Shown piece by piece: positions 35,764 to 43,391 of a DNA stretch of 43,391 bases; positions within the stretch are counted from its first letter, which is position 1; each line of letters starts with the position of its first letter. The DNA is from Actinomycetes bacterium (lineage in GTDB: Bacteria; Actinomycetota; Acidimicrobiia; Acidimicrobiales; RAAP-2): the NCBI GenBank assembly GCA_021826655.1, contig JAKAZC010000001.1:1-43391 (forward strand), written 5' to 3'. The position numbers and the translations under genes were made by a program. The notes beneath the pieces are model-generated. The model worked only from the letters and a program-made list of their open reading frames with translations. It was not told where the DNA came from and did no database searches.

Positions 35764-36060
35764 GTGACTGGGACCTGCACCCACATGGACACGGTGAACG
35801 AGGTGACACCCTCCGGCCCAGGCTGCGAGGAGTGCATGCGGACCGGCGGAGCGTGGGTCCACCTTCGTCTGTGCATGGCCTGCGGCCACGTCGGCTGCTG
35901 CGACAGCTCCCCCGGCCGGCACGCCACGGCCCACTACCACTCGTCGCCAGGGCACCCGCTCGTCCGCTCGTACGAGCCGGGCGAGGACTGGTGGTGGTGC
36001 TACGCCGACGAGGTCGGCTTCGAGGTCGACGGCGCACCGTCGGCACCGTCCCACCCCTGA
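35764..36060 (+). CDS. UBP-type zinc-finger protein
   Basis: A 98-aa protein made almost wholly of a ubiquitin-C-terminal-hydrolase-type zinc finger. The ligand pattern is complete: CTH near residue 4, GCEECM, LCMACGHVGCC, then HATAHYHSSPGHP and DWWWCYADE. In eukaryotes this finger binds the free C-terminus of ubiquitin; bacterial versions have no established ligand. GTG 35764 follows GAGGAGGGCGC. It lies between divergent lon and the Anbu-type protease gene, 145 bp upstream of the latter. Confidence 0.88.
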   Translation: MTGTCTHMDTVNEVTPSGPGCEECMRTGGAWVHLRLCMACGHVGCCDSSPGRHATAHYHSSPGHPLVRSYEPGEDWWWCYADEVGFEVDGAPSAPSHP

Positions 36061-36205
36061 CCGGTCGGGACGCCCGTCCACGCCGACGCGGTGTGTCGGG
36101 GCGAACCCGGACGGGTGACGGCAGCAGGATGCCCGGAAGCAGGGCCCCGTAGACTCCGGTGACCGTCGACCGCCCGTCACCGATCCCGAACAACGAGGTG
36201 TCCCG

Positions 36206-36946
36206 ATGACCTACTGCCTCGCACTGCGGCTCCAGGAGGGGCTCATCTTCCTCGGCGACACCCGGACCAACGCCGGGGTCGACAACGTGAGCACCTACCG
36301 GAAGGTGCACCTGTTCCAGCCCGCCCCGGACCGGTGCTTCGTCCTCGAGTCGGCCGGCAACCTGGCCACCACCCAGGAGGTGCTCGACCGGATCGACCAC
36401 GACCTCACCGACCCCGGCGCCCACGAGAGCCTGGCCACCGTCGGCCACCTGTTCGAGGCCGCGCTGTACGTGGGCCGGCTGGGCCGCGAGGTGGCGGCAC
36501 GCCACCACGCGGCGCTGTCGGAGGTGGGTGCCGACGGCACCGCCACCTTCCTCCTCGGTGGGGAGATCCAGGGTGACGAGCCGGACATCCTGCTCATCTA
36601 CCCCGAGGGCAACTACATCCGCGCCTCCGACGACCGACCGTTCCTCCAGATCGGGGAGAGCAAGTACGGGAAGTTCACCCTGGAACTCGCCGTGGTCTCG
36701 CAGGTCAACCTCACCACCGCCACCAAGATCGCGCTCACCTCGATGGTGAGCACGGCGGGGGCCAACCTGTCGGTGGGGCCGCCCTACGACCTGGTCATCT
36801 ACCGCAGCGGTTCCTTCCAGCCGTTCGTGGCACGGATCAACGCCGACTCACCCTTCCTCAGCCGGCTCGAGGCGGTGTGGGCGAAGCACCTCCACGAGGC
36901 CATCGCCGACCTTCCCACGATCGAGGAGGGGGATCTCGAGACGTGA
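36206..36946 (+). CDS. Anbu-type proteasome homologue
   Basis: A 246-aa Ntn-hydrolase. The start MTYCLALRLQEGLIFLGDTRTNAGVDNVSTYRK is the hallmark of Anbu (ancestral beta subunit): after Met removal Thr2 becomes the nucleophile, and the Asp in GDTRTNAG and the Lys in YRKVHLF complete the active site. The mature protein therefore needs no propeptide. No transglutaminase, alpha-E or ATP-grasp partner genes, the usual Anbu companions, are present. Its stop overlaps the glutaminase GTG (GTGA), so the two are cotranslated. Confidence 0.9.
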   Translation: MTYCLALRLQEGLIFLGDTRTNAGVDNVSTYRKVHLFQPAPDRCFVLESAGNLATTQEVLDRIDHDLTDPGAHESLATVGHLFEAALYVGRLGREVAARHHAALSEVGADGTATFLLGGEIQGDEPDILLIYPEGNYIRASDDRPFLQIGESKYGKFTLELAVVSQVNLTTATKIALTSMVSTAGANLSVGPPYDLVIYRSGSFQPFVARINADSPFLSRLEAVWAKHLHEAIADLPTIEEGDLET

Positions 36947-38319
36947 CCGGTGACGGCGGTACCGTCGCAGCGCAGGACGGCGCTCCCCGCTTCGACCCGA
37001 TCGGTGACGCACTCGGGCGGATCCGCGCCGAGTTCCTGGACGACGACCGTGGCGCGGTCGCCGACGACATCCCGGAGCTCGGCGGTGCCGATCCCGCCGC
37101 CTTCGGGCTCGCCCTGGTCGGGACGGCGGGATCCGTGTACCGGGCGGGCGAGGCGGAGCTGCCCTTCACCGTCCAGTCCATCTCCAAGCCCTTCACCTAC
37201 GCCCTCGCACTGGCCGACATCGGCGTCGCCGGAGTCCTGGCGCGGGTGGGCGTGGAGCCCAGTGGCGAGGCCTTCAACGCCGTCAGCCTGGAGCCGGGGA
37301 CCGGCCGGCCGTCCAACCCGCTGATCAACGCCGGTGCCATCCTCACCACGTCGCTGGTGCGGGGGACGGGTCCGGCGGAACGCTTCGAGCGGATCCTCGA
37401 CCTGTTGTCGCGCTGCGCGGGGCGCGACCTCGGGGTCGACGAGGCCGTGTTCCGGTCGGAGCACGACACCGGTGACCGGAACCGGGCGCTCGCCTACCTG
37501 ATGCGGCACGCCGGGTCGCTGTCGGTGGACGTCGAGGATGTCGTCGACACCTACTTCCGGCAGTGTTCGATCCTGGTGACGGCGGTCGACCTGGCGACGA
37601 TGGCCGCCACGCTCGCCAACGGCGGTGTGAACCCGCGGACCGGCGACGACGTGGTCGAGCGGTCCGTGGCGGAGCAGGTGCTCACGGTCATGGCCACGTG
37701 CGGCATGTACGACTTCTCGGGGGAGTGGCTGTTCCGGGTCGGTCTCCCCGCCAAGTCCGGGGTATCGGGTGGGATCGTCGCCGTCAGCCCGTCCCAATTC
37801 GGGATCGGGCTGTACAGCCCACGGCTCGACGGGCGCGGCAACAGCGTGCGGGGCGTGGCGGCGAGCGGGGCGATCTCGCAACGGTTCAGCCTCCACCTGA
37901 TGCACCAGGTCGGGCGCAGTGCGCCCACGTTCGAGCGCGTCGTACCCCGCGAACGGGCGGGCGGCGCCTCCGACGGGGCGGGCGCCGCGCCAGGGGTGGG
38001 CGGTCCGTCGCTGGACCCCGACATCGCCGTCCTGGCCGTGCAGGGATCGCTCGAGTTCGCGGCGGCCGAGCAGGCCCTGCTGGCCCTGGGTGCCCGTGCC
38101 GACGACGGTGACTGGCCCGACGCACTGGTTATCGACCTCGTCCACGCGACACGCTGCCACCCGGTCGCGGCCGCGCTGATCGACGCCATGATCGGCCGGA
38201 TCGAGGAACGCGGTGTGCCGGTGGTCACCGTCGACCGCCGGGAGCGCAGGCTGCTCGCATCCTCGGCAGAGTTCACGACACGGGAGGACGCGCTGGCGTA
38301 CTGCCGCGGTCGCCGGTAG
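36943..38319 (+). CDS. glsA: Glutaminase fused to a STAS domain
   Basis: A 458-aa protein. The N-terminal 320 residues are a serine-dependent beta-lactamase-like glutaminase that turns glutamine into glutamate and ammonia. The nucleophile lies in VQSISKPFTYALAL (SxxK near residue 79), with PSNPLINAGAI, YFRQCSILV, CGMYDFSGEWLFRVGLPAKSGVSGGI and GIGLYSPRLD as further motifs. A linker rich in Gly and Ala leads to a STAS domain from about residue 350 (DIAVLAVQGSLEFAAAEQAL, LVIDLVHATRCHPVAAALIDAMI). GTG 36943 overlaps the Anbu stop by 4 bp. The STAS domain is probably regulatory. Confidence 0.92.
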   Translation: MTGDGGTVAAQDGAPRFDPIGDALGRIRAEFLDDDRGAVADDIPELGGADPAAFGLALVGTAGSVYRAGEAELPFTVQSISKPFTYALALADIGVAGVLARVGVEPSGEAFNAVSLEPGTGRPSNPLINAGAILTTSLVRGTGPAERFERILDLLSRCAGRDLGVDEAVFRSEHDTGDRNRALAYLMRHAGSLSVDVEDVVDTYFRQCSILVTAVDLATMAATLANGGVNPRTGDDVVERSVAEQVLTVMATCGMYDFSGEWLFRVGLPAKSGVSGGIVAVSPSQFGIGLYSPRLDGRGNSVRGVAASGAISQRFSLHLMHQVGRSAPTFERVVPRERAGGASDGAGAAPGVGGPSLDPDIAVLAVQGSLEFAAAEQALLALGARADDGDWPDALVIDLVHATRCHPVAAALIDAMIGRIEERGVPVVTVDRRERRLLASSAEFTTREDALAYCRGRR

Positions 38320-38362
38320 GAGCGCTGAGCCCCCGGCCGGCGGCCCCTGCCGGCGGCGCCGG

Positions 38363-39349
38363 TCAGCCGTGCTGCCAGACCCGGCTGGCCAGGGTGCGGA
38401 GCCCGGGGAGCGCGGCCCGGTCGAGCCGCGCGACCTGGTCCCCGTCGAGGCTCCAGCCCAGTGCTCCGGCGTTCTCCTCCGCCTGGCGGCGGTTCTTGGC
38501 GCCCGGGATCGGCACCGCCCCCTTGGCGATCACCCAGTTGAGGGCGACCTGGCTCGGGAGCCGGTCGCCGTGGGCCTCGCCGACGGCACGCAACTCGGCC
38601 ACGATCCGGTCGACCGCTGCCATCGGGTGGTTGGAGAAGGTGCGTTTGCCGGGCGGCGGATGGGCGGCGGTGTACTTGCCGGTGAGGCGGCCCTGGCCGA
38701 TGGGGGAGTAGGCGAGAGGGAGGACGCCGAGGTCGACGCACGCGGCGAGCAGGCCTGAGGTCTCCGGCGACCGCCGGAGCAACGAGAACTCGATCTGGTT
38801 GGTGGCGAGCCGCAGTCCGCGGCGTTCCAGGGCCGCGGCCATCGACCGGGTCTCCCTGATCGAGTAGTTCGACACGCCGACCGCCCGCACGAGGCCCTCG
38901 CCGTGGGCGGCGGCCAGCGCGTCGGCCAGCGCCGCGTGCGACCGCAGGCTGACCGGGCCGTGGATCTGGTAGAGGTCGACGGCATCCGCGTCCAGCCGGG
39001 CGAGCGACGCCCGGAGCGACGCCAGGAGTGCGCTCCGGACGTTCAGCTTCCACGGCGACGGCATGAATTTGGTGGCGAGCACCACGGCGCCGGCCCGGCC
39101 GGGGTCGGCCGCCAGCAGCGAGCCGATGATCCGCTCGCTCTCCCCACCCCCGTAGACCTCGGCCGTGTCGAACAGGGTGACACCGGCGTCGACCGACGCG
39201 TCCCACGCGTCGCGGATCGAGTCGCGGGTGAGCCCGGTGTCGTAGGTGCCCATGCCCCAGGTCGACGAGTCGCCCCATGCCCAGGTGCCCACACCCAGCA
39301 GGGGGACGGTGACCTCGGTACCGGCCAGCGTGTACGAGTCGGGGGGCAT
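38363..39349 (-). CDS. Aldo/keto reductase
   Basis: A 328-aa NADPH-dependent TIM-barrel reductase. LLGVGTWAWGDSSTW opens the barrel, FDTAEVYGGGESERIIG carries the catalytic Asp and Tyr, VLATKF the Lys and LYQIHGP the His. GKYTAAHPPPGKRTF and IPIPGAKNRRQAEENAGAL bind the cofactor phosphate. ATG 39349 is 66 bp from the divergent acyl-CoA dehydrogenase ATG; the frame continues upstream only as antisense to that gene. The substrate is unknown. Confidence 0.92.
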   Translation of the reverse strand: MPPDSYTLAGTEVTVPLLGVGTWAWGDSSTWGMGTYDTGLTRDSIRDAWDASVDAGVTLFDTAEVYGGGESERIIGSLLAADPGRAGAVVLATKFMPSPWKLNVRSALLASLRASLARLDADAVDLYQIHGPVSLRSHAALADALAAAHGEGLVRAVGVSNYSIRETRSMAAALERRGLRLATNQIEFSLLRRSPETSGLLAACVDLGVLPLAYSPIGQGRLTGKYTAAHPPPGKRTFSNHPMAAVDRIVAELRAVGEAHGDRLPSQVALNWVIAKGAVPIPGAKNRRQAEENAGALGWSLDGDQVARLDRAALPGLRTLASRVWQHG

Positions 39350-39415
39350 GGGGCCACCGTACCCGTGGGACGTCCGCGCCCGGGGCGGCCGACTCCGGGG
39401 CGCGAGACTGCCGGC

Positions 39416-41104
39416 ATGGGAACCGACACAGCACGGGACGCACTCGCCGCCTGGCGTGCGGCCTTCCCCGCCGACGCCTTCACCGACGACACCCACCTCC
39501 GCCGCCTCCTGGCCCGCGACCTGTCGGCCGACCGGCTCGCCGCGCTCGAGGTCCGGGCACACGCGTTCGCCGGCGACGTGGCCGCCGTCGTGGCGCCGGC
39601 AGCCGCCCGCTACGAGCAGCGGTCCCACCTGCCCGAGCTCGACCGGTGGGACCCGATCGGCCGACGGACGGAGTCGGTCGAATTCGACCCCGCCTACCAC
39701 CGTGCCGGCGAGCGGGTCTGGGCCAGCGGCCTCGTGGCGCTGTCGGGCACGCCCGGCTCGGCCTACGAGCAGGCCACCCTCCTCTACCTCCTGTCGTTGG
39801 AGGGCGAGGCCGGGCACGCCTGCCCGGCCACCTGCACCATCGGTCTGGCCCGGGCCCTGCGCCGGGCCGCCGACCCCGGGGTGCGCGACGCGTTCCTACC
39901 AGCCCTGGTCGACCCCGATTACTACTCGGCGGTGCGCGGCTCGCAGTTCCTGACCGAGGTACAGGGGGGCTCCGACGTGGGGGCCAACGTGTGCGCGGCG
40001 GTGCCCACGGGCGACGGCACCACCTACCGGGTCACCGGCGAGAAGTGGTTCTGCTCCGTGGCCGACGCCGGCCAATTCTTCCTCACCGCACGCGTCGAGG
40101 GCGCTCCCGGGGGGACCCGGGGACTGGGGAGCTTCGTGGTCCCCCGTGAGGTCGACGGCAGGCCGAACGGGTTCGCGCTCCGGCGGCTCAAGGACAAGCT
40201 CGGCACACGCGGGCTGGCCTCCGGCGAGATCGATTTCGAGGACGCCCTGGCCTGGCCCGTCGGGCCGGTGGAGCACGGGTTCCGCACCGCGGTGGGCATC
40301 GTGCTCAACACCAGCCGGTGGATGACCGCGGTGGGCGACGCCGGCATGATGCGGCGGGCGTGGCTGGAGGCGTCGGCCTACGCCCGCCACCGCGAGGCGT
40401 TCGGTCGGCCCATCGGGGAGTTCCCGGCAGTCCGGCGGACCCTGGCCGACATGGCGTCGGTGTCGGTGGGCGCCCTCCACCTGGTGATGGCGCTGACCGG
40501 ACTCGAGGACCGCATCGACGCCGGCACCGCCGGCGAGGGGGATGTCCTGCTGCACCGGTTCCTGGTGAACGTGACCAAGTACCTGGTGTCGGTGCAGGCC
40601 ACCGGGGTGGTCCACTCGGCGGTCGAGGTGCTCGGGGGGAACGGCGCCATCGAGGATTTCAGCGTGCTGCCCCGGCTCTACCGCGATGCCATGGTCTACG
40701 AGTCGTGGGAGGGGAGCCACAACGTCCTCGTGGCCCAGGTGCTCAGCGACCTGCGGCGCCTCCCGGTCCTGGAGGCGGTGGCGGCATGGCTCACCACGCT
40801 GGTCGGCGCGGTCGACGACGTCGGACGGGCCGCCCGGCTGGCCCAGGTGCTCGACCGCGTGCTGGCCGCCGCGCGGCGCTGCGCCGACGACGCCGAGTAC
40901 GGGGCCTGGCACTTCCGGGACGTGGTCGACCGCATCGGGGACCTGGCCGAGATCGCCCTCCTGGCCGCGGGCGGCGAGGACGCGCTCTCCGGGCACCTGT
41001 TCGAACTCCTGGTCGACACCGGGGCGCGCACCGGCCACGACGACGGCTATCCGGCCCGCGTCGACGCCGCACTCGCCGCCGTCGGGTGGGCCCCGGGACG
41101 GTAG
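39416..41104 (+). CDS. AidB-like acyl-CoA dehydrogenase
   Basis: A 562-aa flavoprotein of the AidB branch of acyl-CoA dehydrogenases, with an extra C-terminal helical domain. Typical AidB-like wording is EFDPAYHRAGERVWASGL, SLEGEAGHACPATCTIGLA, FLTEVQGGSDVGAN (FAD contact), GEKWFCSVADAGQFF and YESWEGSHNVLVAQVL, with the Glu near the usual catalytic place. AidB itself protects DNA from alkylation and has little dehydrogenase activity. Whether this protein acts on acyl-CoA or has a protective role is open. ATG 39416 is divergent from the aldo/keto reductase. Confidence 0.9.
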   Translation: MGTDTARDALAAWRAAFPADAFTDDTHLRRLLARDLSADRLAALEVRAHAFAGDVAAVVAPAAARYEQRSHLPELDRWDPIGRRTESVEFDPAYHRAGERVWASGLVALSGTPGSAYEQATLLYLLSLEGEAGHACPATCTIGLARALRRAADPGVRDAFLPALVDPDYYSAVRGSQFLTEVQGGSDVGANVCAAVPTGDGTTYRVTGEKWFCSVADAGQFFLTARVEGAPGGTRGLGSFVVPREVDGRPNGFALRRLKDKLGTRGLASGEIDFEDALAWPVGPVEHGFRTAVGIVLNTSRWMTAVGDAGMMRRAWLEASAYARHREAFGRPIGEFPAVRRTLADMASVSVGALHLVMALTGLEDRIDAGTAGEGDVLLHRFLVNVTKYLVSVQATGVVHSAVEVLGGNGAIEDFSVLPRLYRDAMVYESWEGSHNVLVAQVLSDLRRLPVLEAVAAWLTTLVGAVDDVGRAARLAQVLDRVLAAARRCADDAEYGAWHFRDVVDRIGDLAEIALLAAGGEDALSGHLFELLVDTGARTGHDDGYPARVDAALAAVGWAPGR

Positions 41105-41152
41105 CGGGGCGGCGGCACACCGGCGACGTCGCGGGCCCCTGGCGGTCGACGC

Positions 41153-42340
41153 TCAGCGACCGGGGGCCGACACCAGCGGACAGCGGTCGAGGTCGGCCAC
41201 GTCGGTCACCCCGGTGAGCGAGAGCGCCACCCGCAGTTCGTCGCGGATGACCGACAGGGCATGGGCGACGGCCCGCTCACCGCCGGCCGCCACCGGCCAC
41301 GCCCAGGCCCGCCCGAGCAGGCAGGCCCGGGCACCGAGTGCCAGCGCCCTGACCACGTCGAGCCCGCTCCGGATCCCGCCGTCGACCAGGACGTCGAGTC
41401 GGTCCCCCACGGCGTCGGCCACCGGCCCGAGGGCCCGGATGGTCGACGGGGTGCCGTCCAGCTGGCGGCCCCCGTGGTTCGACACGACGACGCCGTCGGC
41501 GCCCCGGTCTGCCGCCTGGCGGGCGTCGTCGGGATCGAGGATCCCCTTCAGGACCAGTCGGCCCGGCCAGTGTCGCCGCACCCAGTCGAGGTCGTCCCAG
41601 GTCACCGACGGATCGAACTGCGCGTCCACCCAGGCCTGGAAGTCGGTGGGACTCACCGCGCCCGGCACGGCCTTCTCCAGGTTGCCGAAGGTGTGGGGCC
41701 GGCCCCGCAGCCCGACGTCCCGGGCCCAGGTCGGGTGGAGCCCCAGGTCGAGACCCCGGAGCACGGTGCTGCGCAGCGACGGTGCTCCGGACATGCCGTT
41801 GCGGGTGTCCCGGTAACGGGAGCCGACGGTGGCGAGGTCCACGGTGAGCACCAGGACGGGGCAGCCGGCGGCGGCGGCACGGGACATCAGGTCCTCCGCA
41901 TAGGAGCGGTCCCGCATCACGTAGAGCTGGAACCAGACGGGGTCGGTCACCGCGGCGGCGACCTCCTCGATGCCGCAGATCGAGACGGTGGACTCGCAGA
42001 ACACGACACCGGCGGACGCCGCCGCCCGCGCCGCCTGGGCCTCGGCCCGGGTGGCGAGCATCCCCGCCAGTCCGACCGGGCCAAGTACCACCGGCATCGA
42101 CAGCGCCTGCCCGAGCACGTTCGTCGACAGGGTGAGTCCCGACACGTCGCGCAGGACCCGCTGGCGGAGCCGGATGCCGGCCAGGTCGTCCACGTTGGCG
42201 GCCAACGTGGACTCGGCGAAGGACCCACCGTCGACGTAGTCGAACAGTTGCCGGGGTAGGCGGCGGCGCGCCAGTTCCCGGTAGTCGCCCACCGATCCGG
42301 GGGCGACGCCGAGCGGCCGGTCGGGGAGGAATCTGCTCAC
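41153..42340 (-). CDS. FMN-dependent alpha-hydroxy-acid dehydrogenase/oxidase
   Basis: A 395-aa TIM-barrel enzyme of the lactate dehydrogenase (LldD)/glycolate oxidase family. RQLFDYVDGGSFAESTL begins the barrel, VWFQLYVMRDRSY binds FMN and VVVSNHGGRQLDG holds the catalytic His and substrate-binding Arg. VDGGIRSGLDVVRALALGARACLLGR is the FMN-phosphate site. The C-terminus LSLTGVTDVADLDRCPLV fits LldD. HGGRQLDG, rather than HGGNNLDG, argues against the mycofactocin enzyme MftD. GTG 42340 (VSRFLPDRPLG) is the most downstream sensible start; the upstream open frame lacks homology. It is divergent from the radical SAM gene. Confidence 0.92.
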   Translation of the reverse strand: MSRFLPDRPLGVAPGSVGDYRELARRRLPRQLFDYVDGGSFAESTLAANVDDLAGIRLRQRVLRDVSGLTLSTNVLGQALSMPVVLGPVGLAGMLATRAEAQAARAAASAGVVFCESTVSICGIEEVAAAVTDPVWFQLYVMRDRSYAEDLMSRAAAAGCPVLVLTVDLATVGSRYRDTRNGMSGAPSLRSTVLRGLDLGLHPTWARDVGLRGRPHTFGNLEKAVPGAVSPTDFQAWVDAQFDPSVTWDDLDWVRRHWPGRLVLKGILDPDDARQAADRGADGVVVSNHGGRQLDGTPSTIRALGPVADAVGDRLDVLVDGGIRSGLDVVRALALGARACLLGRAWAWPVAAGGERAVAHALSVIRDELRVALSLTGVTDVADLDRCPLVSAPGR

Positions 42341-42461
42341 CGTATGGACGCTAGCCAGCCGACGCCCGCCCGTCCCGGCGACGGTACCGGTGTGACCAAC
42401 GGCCCTAGGCCGGGCCCACCCCCGACGGCATGGTGGAGGCAGTTGAGCACGAGGAGGATCC

Positions 42462-42518
42462 GTGGACGATCGGACCGACACAGGGTGGCGCCGTACGACC
42501 GGGTGGGGGCGGTCGTGA
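42462..42518 (+). other. Putative 18-codon mini-ORF coupled to the radical SAM gene
   Basis: GTG 42462 follows GAGGAGGATCC and encodes VDDRTDTGWRRTTGWGRS, ending at TGA 42516-42518, which overlaps the radical SAM GTG 42515 (GTGA). It could be a leader peptide, a small modification substrate or chance. Two TGW motifs are present. Confidence 0.3.
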
Positions 42519-43391
42519 CCGTCGTCACCGAGGGGGCGGCCCCGCCGATGGCCCGGCCGGCCCTGCGGCGGCTCGAGGTACCCGAGGTCCGCCAACTCCG
42601 CTACGACGTCGACCGGCGCCCGTTCCTGGTCCTGATGGAGACGACCCGGGCCTGCGACCTGGCGTGCGCCCACTGCCGAGCCGAGGCACAGCCGGTCTGC
42701 GATCCGGACGAGCTGTCCACCGCCGAGGTGACCGCGGTGCTCGACGACCTGGCCACGGCCGGCGCCCCCCGCCCGATCGTGGTGCTGACCGGGGGTGACC
42801 CGTTCAAGCGGTCCGACCTGCGGGAACTCATCGGTCACGGTGCCGCTCTCGGCCTGGCCATGGCGGTGTCGCCGTCGGGCACCCCGCTCGCCACCGAATC
42901 GAACCTCGCCGGGGTGCGGGCGGCGGGAGCCGGCGTCGTCTCGTTCTCGCTCGACGGCGCCGCGGCCGCGACCCATGATGCGTTCCGCGGCGTCCCGGGT
43001 TCGTTCGCGCTCACCGTGGAGGCGTGCCGGGCGGCCCGTAGTGTGGGCCTCCGGCTACAGGTCAACACGACGGTGACGGCGGCCACCGTCGACGAGCTGC
43101 CGGAGACCGTCCGGCTCGTCCGTGGGCTCGACGCCGGGCTCTGGAGCGTGTTCTTCCTGGTTCCGACCGGCCGTGGCCGGAGCCTGGGCGCGCTCGACGC
43201 CGACGAGGTCGAGGACGTCCTGCACCTCCTGGCCGAGGCGTCGGGCACCGTGACCCTGAAGACGACCGAGGCGCCGCAGTACCGACGGGTGCTGCACGAG
43301 CGCGCGGCGCGCGGTCCCGCCGCCGCCGGCGCCGGGCGCGGGCCCCTCTACCACCGGCTCCACGATCGCCTGAGCGAGGCGCTCGACGCAA
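42515..43391 (+). CDS. Radical SAM protein (TIGR04053-like), 3' end cut by the window
   Basis: The visible 292 codons hold a radical SAM core. The cluster motif is CDLACAHC (CxxxCxxC) at about residue 47, then VVLTGGDPFKR (the GGE-like SAM-binding loop, here GGD), VVSFSLDGAAAATHDAFRG, LQVNTTVTAATVDELPE and SVFFLVPTGRGRSLGAL. This wording is that of the radical SAM/SPASM group catalogued as TIGR04053, from memory. The SPASM domain would lie beyond the window. GTG 42515 is preceded by GGGGGCGG; ATG 42548 is an alternative. The product of such enzymes is unknown. Confidence 0.88.
   Translation, partial: MTVVTEGAAPPMARPALRRLEVPEVRQLRYDVDRRPFLVLMETTRACDLACAHCRAEAQPVCDPDELSTAEVTAVLDDLATAGAPRPIVVLTGGDPFKRSDLRELIGHGAALGLAMAVSPSGTPLATESNLAGVRAAGAGVVSFSLDGAAAATHDAFRGVPGSFALTVEACRAARSVGLRLQVNTTVTAATVDELPETVRLVRGLDAGLWSVFFLVPTGRGRSLGALDADEVEDVLHLLAEASGTVTLKTTEAPQYRRVLHERAARGPAAAGAGRGPLYHRLHDRLSEALDA

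Noticed and set aside
41153..43391. Mycofactocin cluster (FMN hydroxy-acid enzyme divergent from a radical SAM protein)
   Set aside because: The FMN enzyme has HGGRQLDG as in lactate/glycolate enzymes rather than the MftD pattern, the mini-ORF lacks the mycofactocin precursor tail, and no MftB-like gene is visible.

Overview
The window is a very GC-rich, gene-dense chromosomal segment from an actinobacterium. Features pointing there are a UvrD-type helicase with an HRDC tail, an F420-type luciferase-like oxidoreductase, GTG starts, many 4-bp ATGA/GTGA gene overlaps, DUF779 beside an aldehyde dehydrogenase, and lipoproteins with long Thr/Pro/Ala linkers. The overall flavour is closest to Acidimicrobiia, but this is inference: no rRNA or species marker is present. 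I see no phage, transposon, CRISPR array or tRNA.

Layout. 1-2187: an amino-acid ABC importer (ATPase cut by the window edge, permease, lipoprotein receptor) on the minus strand. 2344-4303: a three-gene operon for a split cytochrome b complex. 4472-9390: UvrD-like helicase, LLM oxidoreductase, cytochrome P450. 9510-14099: metallophosphoesterase, then a GAF/winged-helix regulator divergent from an aldehyde dehydrogenase-DUF779 pair. 14376-17734: zwf overlapping a K+ channel with two RCK modules. 17832-20395: a sulfur-stress locus with a CsoR/CstR-family repressor, its palindromic operator, a CoA-disulfide reductase-rhodanese fusion and a broken sulfide:quinone-oxidoreductase-like gene. 20388-21247: rpiA and a 50-aa acidic protein. 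21287-23597: a frameshifted DHA2 exporter carrying a C-terminal MarR-like domain, divergent from a tiny Cys-rich protein, with a second copy of the CsoR-type operator between them.

23611-28790 is a run of six minus-strand genes (SDR, phosphodiester-glycosidase-like lipoprotein, Gfo/Idh/MocA dehydrogenase, APH-type kinase, VOC protein, carboxymuconolactone-decarboxylase-like protein). 28791-29261 has no convincing gene. Then come a UbiA prenyltransferase, a PAS-GGDEF-EAL protein, a DinB-like protein and Lon. Divergent from lon lie a UBP zinc finger, an Anbu-type proteasome homologue and a glutaminase-STAS protein. The end holds an aldo/keto reductase, an AidB-like acyl-CoA dehydrogenase, an FMN alpha-hydroxy-acid dehydrogenase and the start of a radical SAM gene.

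The most interesting signal is the pair of near-identical operators (TACCC-N3-GGGGTA) 5.6 kb apart. One lies before a regulator whose ligand set (Cys35, Gly60, Cys64) resembles the persulfide sensor CstR rather than copper CsoR. The other sits on the divergent promoter of the exporter and the Cys-rich mini-protein. Together with the CoA-disulfide reductase-rhodanese and the SQR remnant this suggests a small persulfide/thiol-stress regulon. Other points of note are the C7 homopolymer frameshift in the exporter, the cytochrome b with a large external insertion and no visible Rieske partner, the Lon/UBP/Anbu proteolysis cluster, and an 18-codon mini-ORF with two TGW motifs coupled to the radical SAM gene.
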